DNA of 64,000 nucleotides from positions 124,001 through 188,000 of the forward strand of contig MVAQ01000006.1 in assembly GCA_014825775.1 (NCBI GenBank), written 5' to 3'. Every line of letters starts with the position of its first letter. Position 1 is the stretch's first letter. The notes below the pieces were generated by a model. That model did no database searches. It was not told the origin of the DNA and saw only the letters and a program-made list of their open reading frames with translations. Positions 36,861 through 47,700 of the stretch are shown here, piece by piece. The position numbers and the translations under genes are program-made. The stretch is from Krasilnikovozyma curviuscula (taxonomy: Eukaryota; Basidiomycota; Tremellomycetes; Cystofilobasidiales; Mrakiaceae).

Positions 36861-37238
36861 TCCGAGGGTAGAAGAGCTCCTGCTAAGTCAAACCTGGGAA
36901 CCAGCAAGCGAGCTAGATCCAGAAGTTTCTTTGTTAAACCGGAGCAGAGATCAAGTCAATAGGTCCTGCGATGATTGACTGGTTTCGACCAATTACGAGG
37001 TCTCAGAAAAAAATCTCAAACGGCCGTCTTGCCACCGCGAAAACAGCCGTCTTCTGGACGAACGAAAATGAGACTATTATCACTGCGACAGCTCGACGGA
37101 ATGCATTTCAGTGCAAACGAGAGTGCTAGGGGAGGATAGAAGACGTTTTCCGAAGGACTTGCGCTGAAGGAAAACAAAACAATACGGCGCTTTGCTGCAT
37201 ACAACTGTTTCTGTTCAGTACAGCTATCAAAGGCTCAA
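36861..37238. promoter_or_regulatory. Intergenic: CLU1 promoter and dioxygenase 3' flank
   Basis: These 378 bases lie between two minus-strand genes. No convincing open frame is seen. A poly-A/T tract sits near 37005-37015. The CLU1 leader and promoter should lie here. Confidence 0.45.
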
Positions 37239-38705
37239 CTAATACTTGTCCTGCTTTCTCTCCCCTACAATGAAGTTTCCTCCCACTTTGGACTGTAAAA
37301 AGTCGCCGTACACAACCGGCTCGTAATGCTTCGCGCCTACCACTCCCAACCTCTCGAGAGCCGTATCCAGTGGTTGGATCACGCTGTCAAATCCAGGTTC
37401 AAAGAAGAAGGGTATTGAAATGCGGTAGTTATTGGCTTTATGTATGACCTGGTGTAGTGTCGCTATACAACAAACAATGTCAACACGCATATGTCGGATT
37501 TAAAGAAAGAACCGATGCAAACCTTTGTAGAGACCATTGGTCCACGTCTCCCAAGACTCTCCAATATTAACTACCACAGTCTGTAACTCGAAAACCGTCA
37601 AAGGGAGGAAGACTGAGAGTATAAGACACTTACTTACCCCGGGCATGGGATCTGCTGACAACCATTCCCCTTCTTTTGGACCAGGGTTCGGGTTGATGTG
37701 AGGAGGTGGTCGAAGGAGAACTTGTAGAGATGATGGGGTTGGGTCAGCGAGCAAAAAGGTTAAGCAGCCATAGTCTTCGAAGCCACATCGGTTCAATAAT
37801 CTGTCAGAAGCGAGTAGCGAAGGACCAGCATCGAAAGAATTCGATATCACCTTTATGAGCTCCACAGCTCTTTCCCAGGCTTCCAGCTGGTAGCTGAGGA
37901 TACCCAATCATTCTCATCACCCAAAATGAATTCTCGACTTTCGCCTTGAGGTCGGCCCACTCTGCCTCGTTCAGCCCCAACGAATCGGCCATCGCTTCCA
38001 TGACTGCCATTCCTAGTACATGCATTTCTGAAATCCATGTATCATATGTTTGTCTAAAAGTGGGAAGGAGTTCCGTGGGAGGGAATTGATTCTTGCCGCT
38101 GCGACACGACAAGTATCAGCAGCGCAACATAACCAACGACAACGAGCAGGGAGATCGAGCTTACCTGAGGACCTTTCCATCCCCTTCCTCTTTTGAGAAT
38201 GGAGAATCGGCATAAAAATCAACACCCTCGTGCCAGTCCGCCAGTCCTTCGGTGACATTCTCACCAACCTGTGATGATATATATGTTAGTCTTTGTACCA
38301 CATACGCTATGGAGTAAAAAAGAAAGTAATTGATCACCTTCTGGTATCCTCTGGCTCCATCACCGTGGGGGCCTACAATCGACATGCTTTCTTTCACCTC
38401 TTGAGGTAGCTTGAAGAACGCATCGGTTTCGCCCAGGATCTTTTCCGATAGAGGTACAAGGTGTTCTGGAAGTCGAAGGTAGAAGAACCCAATGTCCCTG
38501 CAGGCTGAGAATAGGGCTTTCGCTGTGCTCTGGCGAGCAGCTGGCAACCACAACAGCCGCGTGTGGGAAGGCGACGGTCAGTATCGGTATGAGAATGCAA
38601 GGAAAGGGCTCCCAGCTTACCTGCTGTCTCCTCAGGAGAAAGATTGCTGTTTCCCAGGTAAGAGGAGATGTCAATCACAGGTAGTTTTGGTGTATCCAAG
38701 GTCAT
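37239..38705 (-). CDS. 2-oxoglutarate/Fe(II) dioxygenase, isopenicillin-N-synthase type
   Basis: The N-terminal DIOX_N domain is present: MTLDTPKLPVIDISSYLG, then after an intron TAKALFSACRDIGFFYLRLP and GARGYQK. The catalytic double-stranded helix carries the iron triad: CGAH-K-D across an intron (exon end AAAG, next exon ACTATGGC gives H-K-D-Y-G-C-L-T-F-L-L), and the distal His in ATLHQVIHK. The 2-oxoglutarate-binding R-x-S is NNYRISIPFFFEP. About six introns. Fungal relatives include thymine 7-hydroxylase and many secondary-metabolism oxygenases, so the substrate is open. The gene is transcribed divergently from guanine deaminase with 213 bases between start codons, which hints at a role in nucleobase breakdown. 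No backbone or tailoring gene of a metabolite cluster is near. Confidence 0.87.
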
Positions 38706-38918
38706 CGCGTGGATGGATGGCTCGCTCGCCTAACACTACCCACGGCTGTTTGAGGCGGCCAGTAAAGGGTAAACGTACGTCAGTAGGAACAAGAAAGATG
38801 AGCATCATCCAGAGGATAGCTCACAGGTAGCAATAAGGTATTGGGTTTTTGCAAGATAGAGCTGGTTTGCGGTCAGTTGGTTCTCTCTTGTCCGCCGACA
38901 ACTACCCTGAGGCGAAGC
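38706..38918. promoter_or_regulatory. Short divergent promoter, dioxygenase / guanine deaminase
   Basis: Only 213 bases separate the two ATGs (38705 on minus, 38919 on plus), so both promoters must overlap or share elements. I see no clear TATA box. A nitrogen-control GATA factor would bind GATA-type sites, and agatag (AGATAG near 38853) and gatagc (near 38815) occur here, although such short matches are common by chance. Confidence 0.5.
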
Positions 38919-40632
38919 ATGGATTCCGTAACTTTCCCTGTAGCTCAAGCTCAGGATCAAGAAATAGATCAAGTCATAGTAGGAACTTTTATCCATACAC
39001 CGGAGCTGGGGTACTTGGAGATTTTGAAGGATTTCTTATGCGGTTAGCAGAGGTTGCGTATCTGTACCCGTCTTCCATCAAAACTGATTACTTCCAGCAT
39101 TGCTCCCTGTCAGTAATATCAAAGGACGGATATATCTCTCACTTTGAGAGTGCCTCAACTCCAGCCTCAAAGGAAATTCTGTCAAAAAGCTCGAGCGTTC
39201 GACACCTACCCTTGCAATCATTCTTCACGCCCACTTGGAACGACCTTCATCTCCACGCAGCCCAATACCTGTACGCTGGAACAGGTCTGGATGAGCCACT
39301 AATGACGTGGTTGACCAAGTATGCGTTCCGGGCTGAAATGCGTATCGACGACAACGCCGAGCTCGCTGAAAAGGTGTATACCGCTCTGGCCAAGAGGCTG
39401 ATCGCTAGTGGGACTGGGGCTGCTCTGCTATTTGGAACCATAAAATCTTCCACAAACATGATTTTGGCTAAAGTTTTCCAAGAGATGGGCCTCCGTGGGT
39501 ATATAGGAAAACTGTGAGTGCTCCAGCTCAATAATGATATCCACTGTGTCATGTGCTGAATTACTCTTGTGCCAGATCCATGGACGTTCCTTTGTCAGAT
39601 CCGCCATCGCCTTATCTTGAGAAACGTGGTGAATCCATCAGCGACGCGAAGCAGTTTCTAGAAAGCCTCAACACATTCACCTCACTGCTTCCTCCTCACC
39701 GACGCCTGGTGCATCCAGTAATCACCCCCAGGTTCGTCAACTCTGTAGAGGATGATACGCTAGCAGGACTCGGTGACTTGGTGGTGGATCTAACGAGCGG
39801 TGGGAGAGCGACGAGAGTCCAGAGCCACATGAGTGAGAGCAGAGATCAAGTTGAATGGGTTGCAAACACAAGGCAAGGAAGAGAAGACCACGAAATATTT
39901 GACTCTGTAAGTGAGAACCAGCCGTAACGGACACAACTCCTTAGGCTGACATGGTCCTTTTGTATGTAGTGTTCGCTACTCTCAGGATCTATTCAAGCCC
40001 ACTGTACTTACATCTCACCATCTACAATTGAACTTATGGCTGATCGCGGTACTGCTGTGGCACACTGTCCGCTGTCAAACATCTACTTCAGCGGCAAAAT
40101 CTTCCCTCTTCGAGAGTTAGTCTATGTCAACAAGCCAGATATGCCCCTTCACGATGTCTCATTTATTTATGAATTCTCATTTAGATCTCTCAATGCCGGT
40201 GTCAAAGTAGGACTGGGAAGTGATATTGCTGGTGGTTACGATCCATCCCTGCAATCCCAAATGCGACAAGCCGTCATTTCGTCCCGGGTACGACACTCCA
40301 ACGCCATCGAATCAGCTATCGAATTAAATTTACCTGTACCCACAACGGACCTTCGCATCAACTGGAAGGAGTCTTTATATCTCGCGACGCGCGGTGGTGC
40401 TCTCGCGCTCGCTGAGAGCAAAGTTGGTGGAATGTTTGCTGTCGGTGAGGCGTTTGATGCTCAGTTAATAAAGCTTGTTGGAGATGAAGGAGAGACGATT
40501 GGAGCACTGGACTTCTTTGGAGAGGAACAATCCTTGGAATGGGAGGAAAAGCTAGAGAGGTGGTGGTGCCTGGGAAATGAAGAGAATCGCGCTGAGGTCT
40601 ACGTCCAGGGTAAACAGTTACTCAATAAGTAG
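38919..40632 (+). CDS. GUD1: Guanine deaminase
   Basis: The enzyme converts guanine to xanthine and ammonia in purine catabolism. The start ATG 38919 gives MDSVTFPVAQAQDQEIDQVI, then IVGTFIHTPELGYLEIL as in the family. The zinc motif appears in FTPTWNDLHLHAAQYLYAGT (HxH, equivalent to DxHxHxxQ), followed by GLDEPLMTWLTKYAF, typical of guanine deaminases. Further metal and active-site blocks are VQSHMSES (His), IQAHCTYIS (His, near 39990), TAVAHCPLSNIYF and VKVGLGSDIAGGYDPS (Asp). The C-terminus ATRGGALALAESKVGGMFAV is normal. Four introns are seen; the first (donor gttagc near 39042) joins FLC to VISKDGYI. The Trp-Asn pair before D-L-H-L-H replaces the more usual PGFVD, a mild oddity. It is divergent from a dioxygenase gene. 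Confidence 0.93.
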
Positions 40633-40857
40633 AAGCTAATGTATTTGCTTTCTCTTGTCTGGTTCTCCACGACAAGCGCAAGCATGTGAAGGTTCTGTAC
40701 GAGTGATCAGCTGCCCTCTGCGGTGCCACCATTTTGGACGAATGAAGAGACCGGGATTTCGTCGAACCGGTAACAGGGTATCGCTCAACCACTTCCCCAA
40801 TCAACTGACACCCTCAAAAAATCCTCTCTCCTTTATATCCTCCACTGCTATTCCAGA

Positions 40858-43800
40858 ATGAGTCGAGTCATTGTCGTAGGAGGAGGTCTTTCCGTACGGT
40901 TTTGTCGTTACTGTCTTCAGCTCTGGGAGCTGCAGTTGTCGAGCTGGTTAGGCTGACATATTGATTCTTACATTCCAGGGTCTCTCCGCTGCCCACACTC
41001 TGATTGAAAGAGGTAAACTGCCTCTATGAGCACTGTACCGATGAAACGAACGTGACTGATCAGTCTCTGCTCTCCGCTTTCGTTTTCCCCGCAATCTTCT
41101 GTATTTCTTTCAGGTGCTTCTGTGATCTTGTTGGACAAGCAAGGGTAAGTGAAAGTCTTTCTGATTTTTTGTACGTTTCTACTGACATTTCTCTACGTTT
41201 GTATGTACTGGCATCGAATCGTTCAGCTTCATGGGAGGTACGCTTATAACTAACATGTGCTTTTCCGCGCTCAGCGACTGACTCCTCCGCTTATTGACTG
41301 AATCACTTTCCCATTCCTTCTACCAGGTAACTCTACAAAAGCTACTAGGTGAGAGAAATACCTCAGTGAATTATATAGGTCGTGTACTGAGTGTTCATAT
41401 TCGGTAGTGGTATCAACGGTGCTGGCACAGTCGTAAGCCTCACATTCTCACGAGGGAACATGCTTCTTCCTCTACTAACGTGATAATGAAATGGTGTAGG
41501 CTCAACATGAACTGAAGATTCCAGACACAGCAAAAATCTTCTTTGATGGTGAGTATCGTCGCTCTACTGACTATCTTTTGGAATCATTGAACTGATCGCC
41601 TTCTTGTCACTCTTGTAGACACCAAGAAGTCAGCGAGAGATCTTGCTCGAGATGACCTCATCAAGGTGCTTACTGGAAGATCTGGAGATGCTGTCAACTG
41701 GCTTACTGAGAAGGTGAGTTTTCGCTGACCTCTAAATCAGCCGCTATCAGCATCTTCTCTTCGACCATAATCAGGAAGACTCCTCTGCAGGGTCTAGTGT
41801 TCACACCGAGTTTACTTTACAGACTGAAATACTGACTGCGTTTGTAACATCTCTAACAGTTTGATTTGGACCTGTCCAAAGTCGCACGACTGGGTGGTCA
41901 CTCACAACCACGTACTCACCGAGGCGGAGCCCAGTTCCCAGGTATGACGATCACTTACGCTCAGATGGAGAGACTCGAGGACCTTGCAGTTTCTATGCCA
42001 GAAAGAGTCACCATCCTGAAGAAGGCGCGCGTCACCAAGCTGATCAAGGAAGAGGGAAAGGTCGTTGGTGTCGAATATGAAAGGGATGGAAAGACTTCTA
42101 TTGAGAAAGGACCAGTCATTCTGGCGACTGGCGGCTACGCAGCTGATTTCACTGAAGATTCGCTTCTGAAAAAGTATAGACCAGACCTCTGGGATCTTGT
42201 GAGAGATTTTTCCATCTTACCATGCTACACTTCACCTCACTCATATTTGATGCTTTCTCGATTTAGCCAACAACTAACGGTGACCACTGTACTGGTGATG
42301 GACAAAAGTTGGCGATGGCGATCGGTGGTAAAGGCATCGATCTCGAGAAAGTTCAAGTCCATCCCACCGGCCTCGTCGATCCCAAAGATCCAGATGCCAA
42401 AGTCAAGTTCTTGGCTGCGGAGGTAAATCTGATCCTTAGTTTGTATCGAGGATAAGTTCTGACCTGAATTGGGATTGGTGATAGGCTTTGAGAGGTGTTG
42501 GTGGTCTCCTCCTCGACAACGAAGGTCAAAGATTTTGCGATGAGCTTGGACACCGAGGTGAGCAACTCACTTCAAATCTTGGGCTTCAACAGCTAATGAA
42601 GGGTGTTTGGTTCCAGACTATGTCACTGGAATGATGAACAAGAACGGAAAGTACCCAATCAAGTTGATTCTCAATGGTCAAGCTTCAAAGGAGGTGGGTG
42701 CCCTTGCCCTTTGTCATGGTCCTGGTTAAAACTCATCTGATTTCACCTTTCAGATTGAGTGGCATTGTAAACACTATGTTGGAAGAGGACTCATGAAAAA
42801 ATTTGATTCTGGTGAAGCACTCGCTAAGGATATGGGAATCAAGCCAGATGCTCTCCAGAAGACTTGTAAGCATTTCTGTACAATCAATGTTCTGGGTGCA
42901 GGGTTCATTCATTCTTTGTACTCTCAGTCGATGACTACAATAAAGTCGTCCAATCCAAGAAGGATCCGTTTGGCAAGAAATTCTTCCCAGGTGGAGAATT
43001 CAAGATGAATGATAGTGAGCATCACTCTGCGTTTAGCTTTAGCGCCTGTTCTAATATCAGCCTCTCTAGCTTTCCACTCGGCATCTATGAAGCCAGTCCT
43101 CCATTACACAATGGGTGGTCTTGAAATCGATCCAGATTCACACATCCTCGATGAAAGCGGCAACAAGATCCCAGGTCTTTTCGCTTGTGGAGAGATCGCT
43201 GGTGGTGTTCACGGAGCAAATAGGCTGGGCGGAAGTTCTTTGCTTGGATGTGTTGTATTCGGGCGAGTGGCTGGAGATGCTGCTGCCTCTTACTTGCTGA
43301 AGGATGTCTCCAGTCAGAGGGCGACCGAGAGAATCGGCGCTATCGCTGGCCATCTCATGGTGAGTGCTTAGCTTTACTCAAGGGTTTGAGATCTGAGTAA
43401 ATTGACCAAGTGAATTTTTTACTTGCTTGACATTTTTCCAGGAACTAAAGGTCACTGTTGCCCCCGGGTCCAACGTCAAGATTGAAACCAACTGGAGCTC
43501 TGGCTCTTCAACCTCTGGTCCACCTCCTCAGACTATTCAACCCGCCAAGGAGCAATCCAAACAACAAGATTCCAATGGTGCTGCAACTAAGTCTGAGGGG
43601 AGGGCTGAGTCTGCGGGAAAGCCAGAAGAACCCAAGCCTGAGAAAGGTGGATCTGCTGGCTCGTACAGTGCTGAAGAGGTCGCAAAGCACAACAAAGAAG
43701 ACGACTGTTGGGTCATCATTAGCGGTGAGGTCTTGGACGTGACTAAGTTCATGCCAGATCACCCAGGTGGAGCTAAGGTTAGTTAGGAATTGTGCTGATT

Positions 43801-44014
43801 TAAATGCATCGCTCACTCTGAAGTCTTGCTTTCTGTGCAGGCCATCATGCTTTACGCTGGAAGAGATGCAACTGAAGAATTCTTGATGTAAGTGTTATCA
43901 TTGGATTTTTTGCTCTCCTGCAATCGCTGACTCCCCCCTTGATTATGAAGGCTGCACGATCCTAAAGTGATCGGTCGTTACGCTCCAGAGGCCGTCATCG
44001 GTAAACTCGCATAA
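40858..44014 (+). CDS. OSM1: Soluble fumarate reductase fused to a C-terminal cytochrome b5 domain
   Basis: The enzyme reduces fumarate to succinate and reoxidises FADH2. The start [12 protein letters not shown] joins across an intron to [12 protein letters not shown], forming the FAD motif. Very small exons follow: 11 nt (41227-41237, FMGG), 22 nt (41327-41348, NSTKAT) and 25 nt (41408-41432, SGINGAGTV). Active-site blocks include [56 protein letters not shown] and [19 protein letters not shown] Ser/Pro/Lys linker leads to cytochrome b5: [20 protein letters not shown], the heme loop [12 protein letters not shown] (first His ligand) and [18 protein letters not shown] (second). About sixteen introns make this the most fragmented gene here. 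No mitochondrial or ER targeting sequence is obvious at the N-terminus. Confidence 0.94.
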
Positions 44015-44836
44015 GGATAGCATCGTCTGCAATCACAGACTGTACCCTATACTTTGTAAAAATGTAACTTCCTTGTATTTTGTGCTGGTTATGAAACGAG
44101 TCCATTCTTCAATCGACAATGTCTTTTCTGAATGGCTCTGGGCAAATGTTATTCTTGTTGTGGAGAAAGATGGTCTCTGTATTTCTGGTTGAATGCTTTG
44201 TTGATTTTTTTCAGCTCTGTACGAAGAAACGTGTAAACATTCTGCAGGCGTTGCAGTGGCAATATCAAAACAAGCCTTCGTGACCGACCACTTCCACTCT
44301 TCTTTCCGAGTTTAGATAAGGCTTGATCTAAAGTGGAACGGGATTGTGTACTTTGAACCATGCTGTAGGGAGCGGGTTGGTTGCGAATGCACTCGGCTGG
44401 TGATCACAAATACACTAGCTCCGCTGCCGCCTTGAGGTATAAAGTGATCTTCGAACAGGGCTAGAGGCGAGTCCATGGCATAATCTGAGAGAGTGATAAG
44501 TAATACAGCACCAAGAAATGGTCAATGGAGGAGATAGGGTGGTTTGAGGATACAGAAGTCAAGTTAGCAATAGATGAGTGAAGGATTGCCGAAAATCACA
44601 TTTTGACGCATGGTGATACTCAATGAATCTGAAAACCTTTACAACCAAATTTGCTCTTTCTTTGTACATGACTAAGGCAAAATCTCATGTGGACTGATAG
44701 GTTACAAAACGCCTCGCCTTGGGGTTTCAGTTAAGATTTCGCCCATTGACCACATCAATCACCGTTGAAAGCTTTCGACAAGCTACTATATACAACCGAA
44801 AGTAAATCAATGGCGGATTCGCCTTTGTAGAAACCC
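44015..44836. other. Region between convergent OSM1 and HMMR-like gene, containing duplicated segment copy 2
   Basis: The 822 bases hold the two 3' flanks and copy 2 of the inverted duplication. Minus-strand reading through copy 2 stays open to 44149. Outside the copy nothing coding is seen. Confidence 0.5.
44149..44600 (-). other. Inverted duplicated segment copy 2, with a possible small coding region
   Basis: About 44248-44600 is the reverse-complement partner of 31290-31626, with a near-identical core at about 44374-44497. On minus, a frame starting at or before the ATG at 44361 reads MVQSTQSRSTLDQALSKLGK and RSRRLVLILPLQR. It then continues beyond the duplicated part as LQNVYTFLRTELKKINKAFN and stops at 44149. 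Between the copies this frame has seven substitutions, of which four are silent, whereas the frame beginning MDSPLALFEDHF (ATG at 44476) would change residues at nearly all of them. This argues that the second half once coded, or still codes. No family is recognised. A complete gene model with correct splicing cannot be built. Confidence 0.5.
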
Positions 44837-47700
44837 TCATCGCAAATCCTCGATTGATAAGGATTTCTTCAACCTTTGAGCCTGTCCTCCATCTAGCGAG
44901 TTCTCTCGTCCACGTGCCTTCGCCCAAGCAGAACCAATGCTTTGGTTTAGTAAGCCACCAGATGCGGGTACAGTATTGCTGCTGACACTCTTTGACAGCC
45001 CTAGCGCGGGACGACTGACACGATGCTTTAGCGTCGCTGGGACGCCGACGTTTCGATATGCGTAGAGTTCATCTGAGGAAAGCAAAAGTAGGGATGAGAT
45101 GATTTGCGGACGTGACGTTAATTGTGGAAGAGTGACTCACCTTTGAGCTTCCCATTTTCCTCTGTGATGAGCTTGCGCTCAACGTTCGCTTGGACCAACG
45201 CCTGACGAAGTTAAATCGGCGTGTCAGATAATGCGAAGACACGAGAAAGACAAGAGATGTTACCTGTTTGGCATGCATCAGCTCATTCCTGATCTTGTCA
45301 ACGTAGAAGACCTTTTGATTCTCGTTGCCGTGCGACAAAATTTGAGCGTTGAACTCTGCGAGATGTTGAGCTTCGTCCTGTGCCAACCTGAGGAAGGAAA
45401 AATACTCAGCCAAATTTTTGGCACCGAGATGAGAAAAAGAGGTGATAGAACACTTACTCTTGGAGACCTCGCAGCTTGTCGTTCTCCTTCATCAAGTTGA
45501 AGCAATCTGATTGGTATTCACGAGCGTTTTCAAGCTCTTCCTGAGTACTAGAAAGACCAAACAGTCATTGGAATCATCCACCTCCATCTGTTTCAGAAAC
45601 TGCAGTACTCACCGCAAGAGATCAGCCTCAAGCGCTGAAATTGCCTGAACCTTCAAGCTAAGCGCGGACGCGACCCTTCCCGACTTCTCCCTCTCATCTT
45701 GAATCCTATTGTCGATGTTCTTCATCTCGGTCTCAAAAAACTGTTTCCTTTCCGCCATCTCCGACTCGAACGTGTCCCTCCTCGCACGAAGGAGGACCAG
45801 CTCACGCTCCATCGGTGCCAGCGTTGCGTTCAGTGCGTCAAGCTCGGTAGCCAGCGTTGACGATCTGGAGCTGAGTTCCGAGTTGGAAAGTGTAAGTTTG
45901 TGGATGGTAGATGACTCTTTACATTCGGCGATGAGGGATGAGGCGATGGTGCGGGCGGCAACTTGGTGGTTGCTGTGTTCGGAGGAGAAGTATGACGCGA
46001 GCGTGTCTGACAGAGCTAAACACAGACGGAGGGGAGATTCTTGTACGTGGGTCGAAGTAGCGGATTCAATATCGAAGTCAAGCGCAGATAACAACGGTGC
46101 TGCCATCATGCCAGCATCAATGGCTGCAATCGCCTCTCTCTCCCCCAGCAGACTCGCACACGCGTGGGTTTCGTCTTCCCACAGGCTCTCTAACATGGCC
46201 ACCCTCCTCGTCGAGTCGTGCATCATTTCCTCTAATGAAAGGCACCTTTCGGACTTCTGCTGCAGTTGCGACTGGAGGCCCTGGACCTCGACCCGCGTTT
46301 CGGAGAGGGCTGACATGACGGCGTCGAACGCCGGTGTGGGGATGGAGGAGTCGAAGAGTACACCATACGCCTCGGTGATTTCTTCGATCATCTCGTCCTT
46401 CGCTTCCACTTCCCACTGCAGTCGGGCGGCGGTCTCTTCCAGAGTCGAGAGGCGGGCCTTCAAGCGAGAGGAAGAGGAGGCGTCTTTCTCTCTCATAGTC
46501 CGACTCTCTTCCCTTGCGATATCCCTCTGCGATTTCAGTTCGTCCGATTTCTTTTGCAGTTCAGCATTTGCCCTGAATAGTTCCTGCACTTTGGACCGGA
46601 GTGACGTGTTTTCCTTTTCGGCGGCGGCGGAGGAGGTGGTGAGGTCCTTGATCGTCTGTTCTTTTAGCGAGAGGGAGGAAGAGGGAACAGCTTTGGCAGC
46701 TGAGAGTTCTGATTCTAGTCGCTTGATGGTGTTGTTGCGCTGAAAAGCGCACCAATAACGTCAGCGTTCCTTCGTCGGAGCAGTAGCGAACAAAATGCGT
46801 ACCTCGATTTTGGACTCTTTGTGAATTTCCTTCAGCTGCTGGAGCTGTGCTTCGAGACTGTCTCTTGAAGAGGTTTTACTACTAAGTGATTTCCTTGTTG
46901 CTTCAGATTTCTCCAGCTGCTCCGCCGTAACATCGAAATACACACCGGGTCTTCAGCATCTATTTCAAAATTCACAAGCAATCGAACAATCGTACCTCCG
47001 ATTTCAGAACTGCCTCTTGGTTCTTAACCACTCTGAGTTCTTTCTTGAGGACCTCCAACTGCGAATCAGCAAGCGATTTCTCTCGTATGGCGTCCTTGGC
47101 TCTGGATTCTTCCCTCAACAATTGTTCTGCGTGTTTGGTTTCGAATTGATCGTGGTGAGCTTTTAGCTTCTCTAATTTCATCTGTAGATCCTCGGCCTAT
47201 ACACCATAGAAGCAATTAGTGGGAGAGTCGAACAATGAATACTTGGAAACAGAAGAACAGCGGAATAAACATTACCTCTCGTCTCGCTAGTGTTGCTTGT
47301 ACGTCAGCAGGCGTTTTTCCAGAGGCAGACCGTTTCTTGTCTACAGCTGCTGATGGATTAGACAATATGTTTGCTTTCGAGGAAGAAGCCAGAGGAACTA
47401 GAAAAAGGTTGAATCAGTATTGGTGAAGTTCACAGCTTCGTTGTTTGTTAGAAACAGAGCCTTTACTAACTTTCAGGCTCTACTTTTTGTTCTTTGAACC
47501 TGTCTGATTTAGCCACCATGCCATTGGTATAAGCTTCCGATTCGAGCAGCTTTGGATTGTATGTTCCTGGCCCAGGGACCCCAGAAGCTGCAAGCAGAAA
47601 CGGGAAGGGACTGTGTCAATTCATGTGAGCCAGGTTCACATAAAGGAAGTTCAGACATACACTTCTCAGGCTGGAATCTCTTGGATCGAGGAAACGACAT
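44837..47700 (-). CDS. Long coiled-coil protein with HMMR_N-like N-terminus
   Basis: The start at ATG 47700 gives MSFPRSKRFQPEK, then across an intron ASGVPGPGTYNPKLLESEAY and MVAKSDRFKEQK. This order (MSFPxxxRF, PGPGxYxxK, xSxRFKxQK) resembles the N-terminus of animal HMMR/RHAMM, a spindle and centrosome microtubule protein. The rest, about 700 residues, is almost wholly heptad-repeat coiled coil (for example LEKLKAHHDQFETKHAEQLL), with a Met/Ala-rich break near 46080 (GMMAAPLLSALDFDIESATS) and a basic, Ser-rich tail ending KKSLSIEDLR. Seven or so introns. The antisense strand has a 344-codon open frame (45709-46743), which is a shadow of the Ser-rich coding. The assignment to HMMR_N rests on recalled similarity at the N-terminus only; coiled coils alone are uninformative. 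Confidence 0.72.

Noticed and set aside
45709..46743. 344-codon plus-strand Ser-rich open frame
   Set aside because: It is the antisense shadow of a long coiled-coil exon of the HMMR-like gene; Ser/Glu/Leu-rich coding commonly leaves the opposite strand open.
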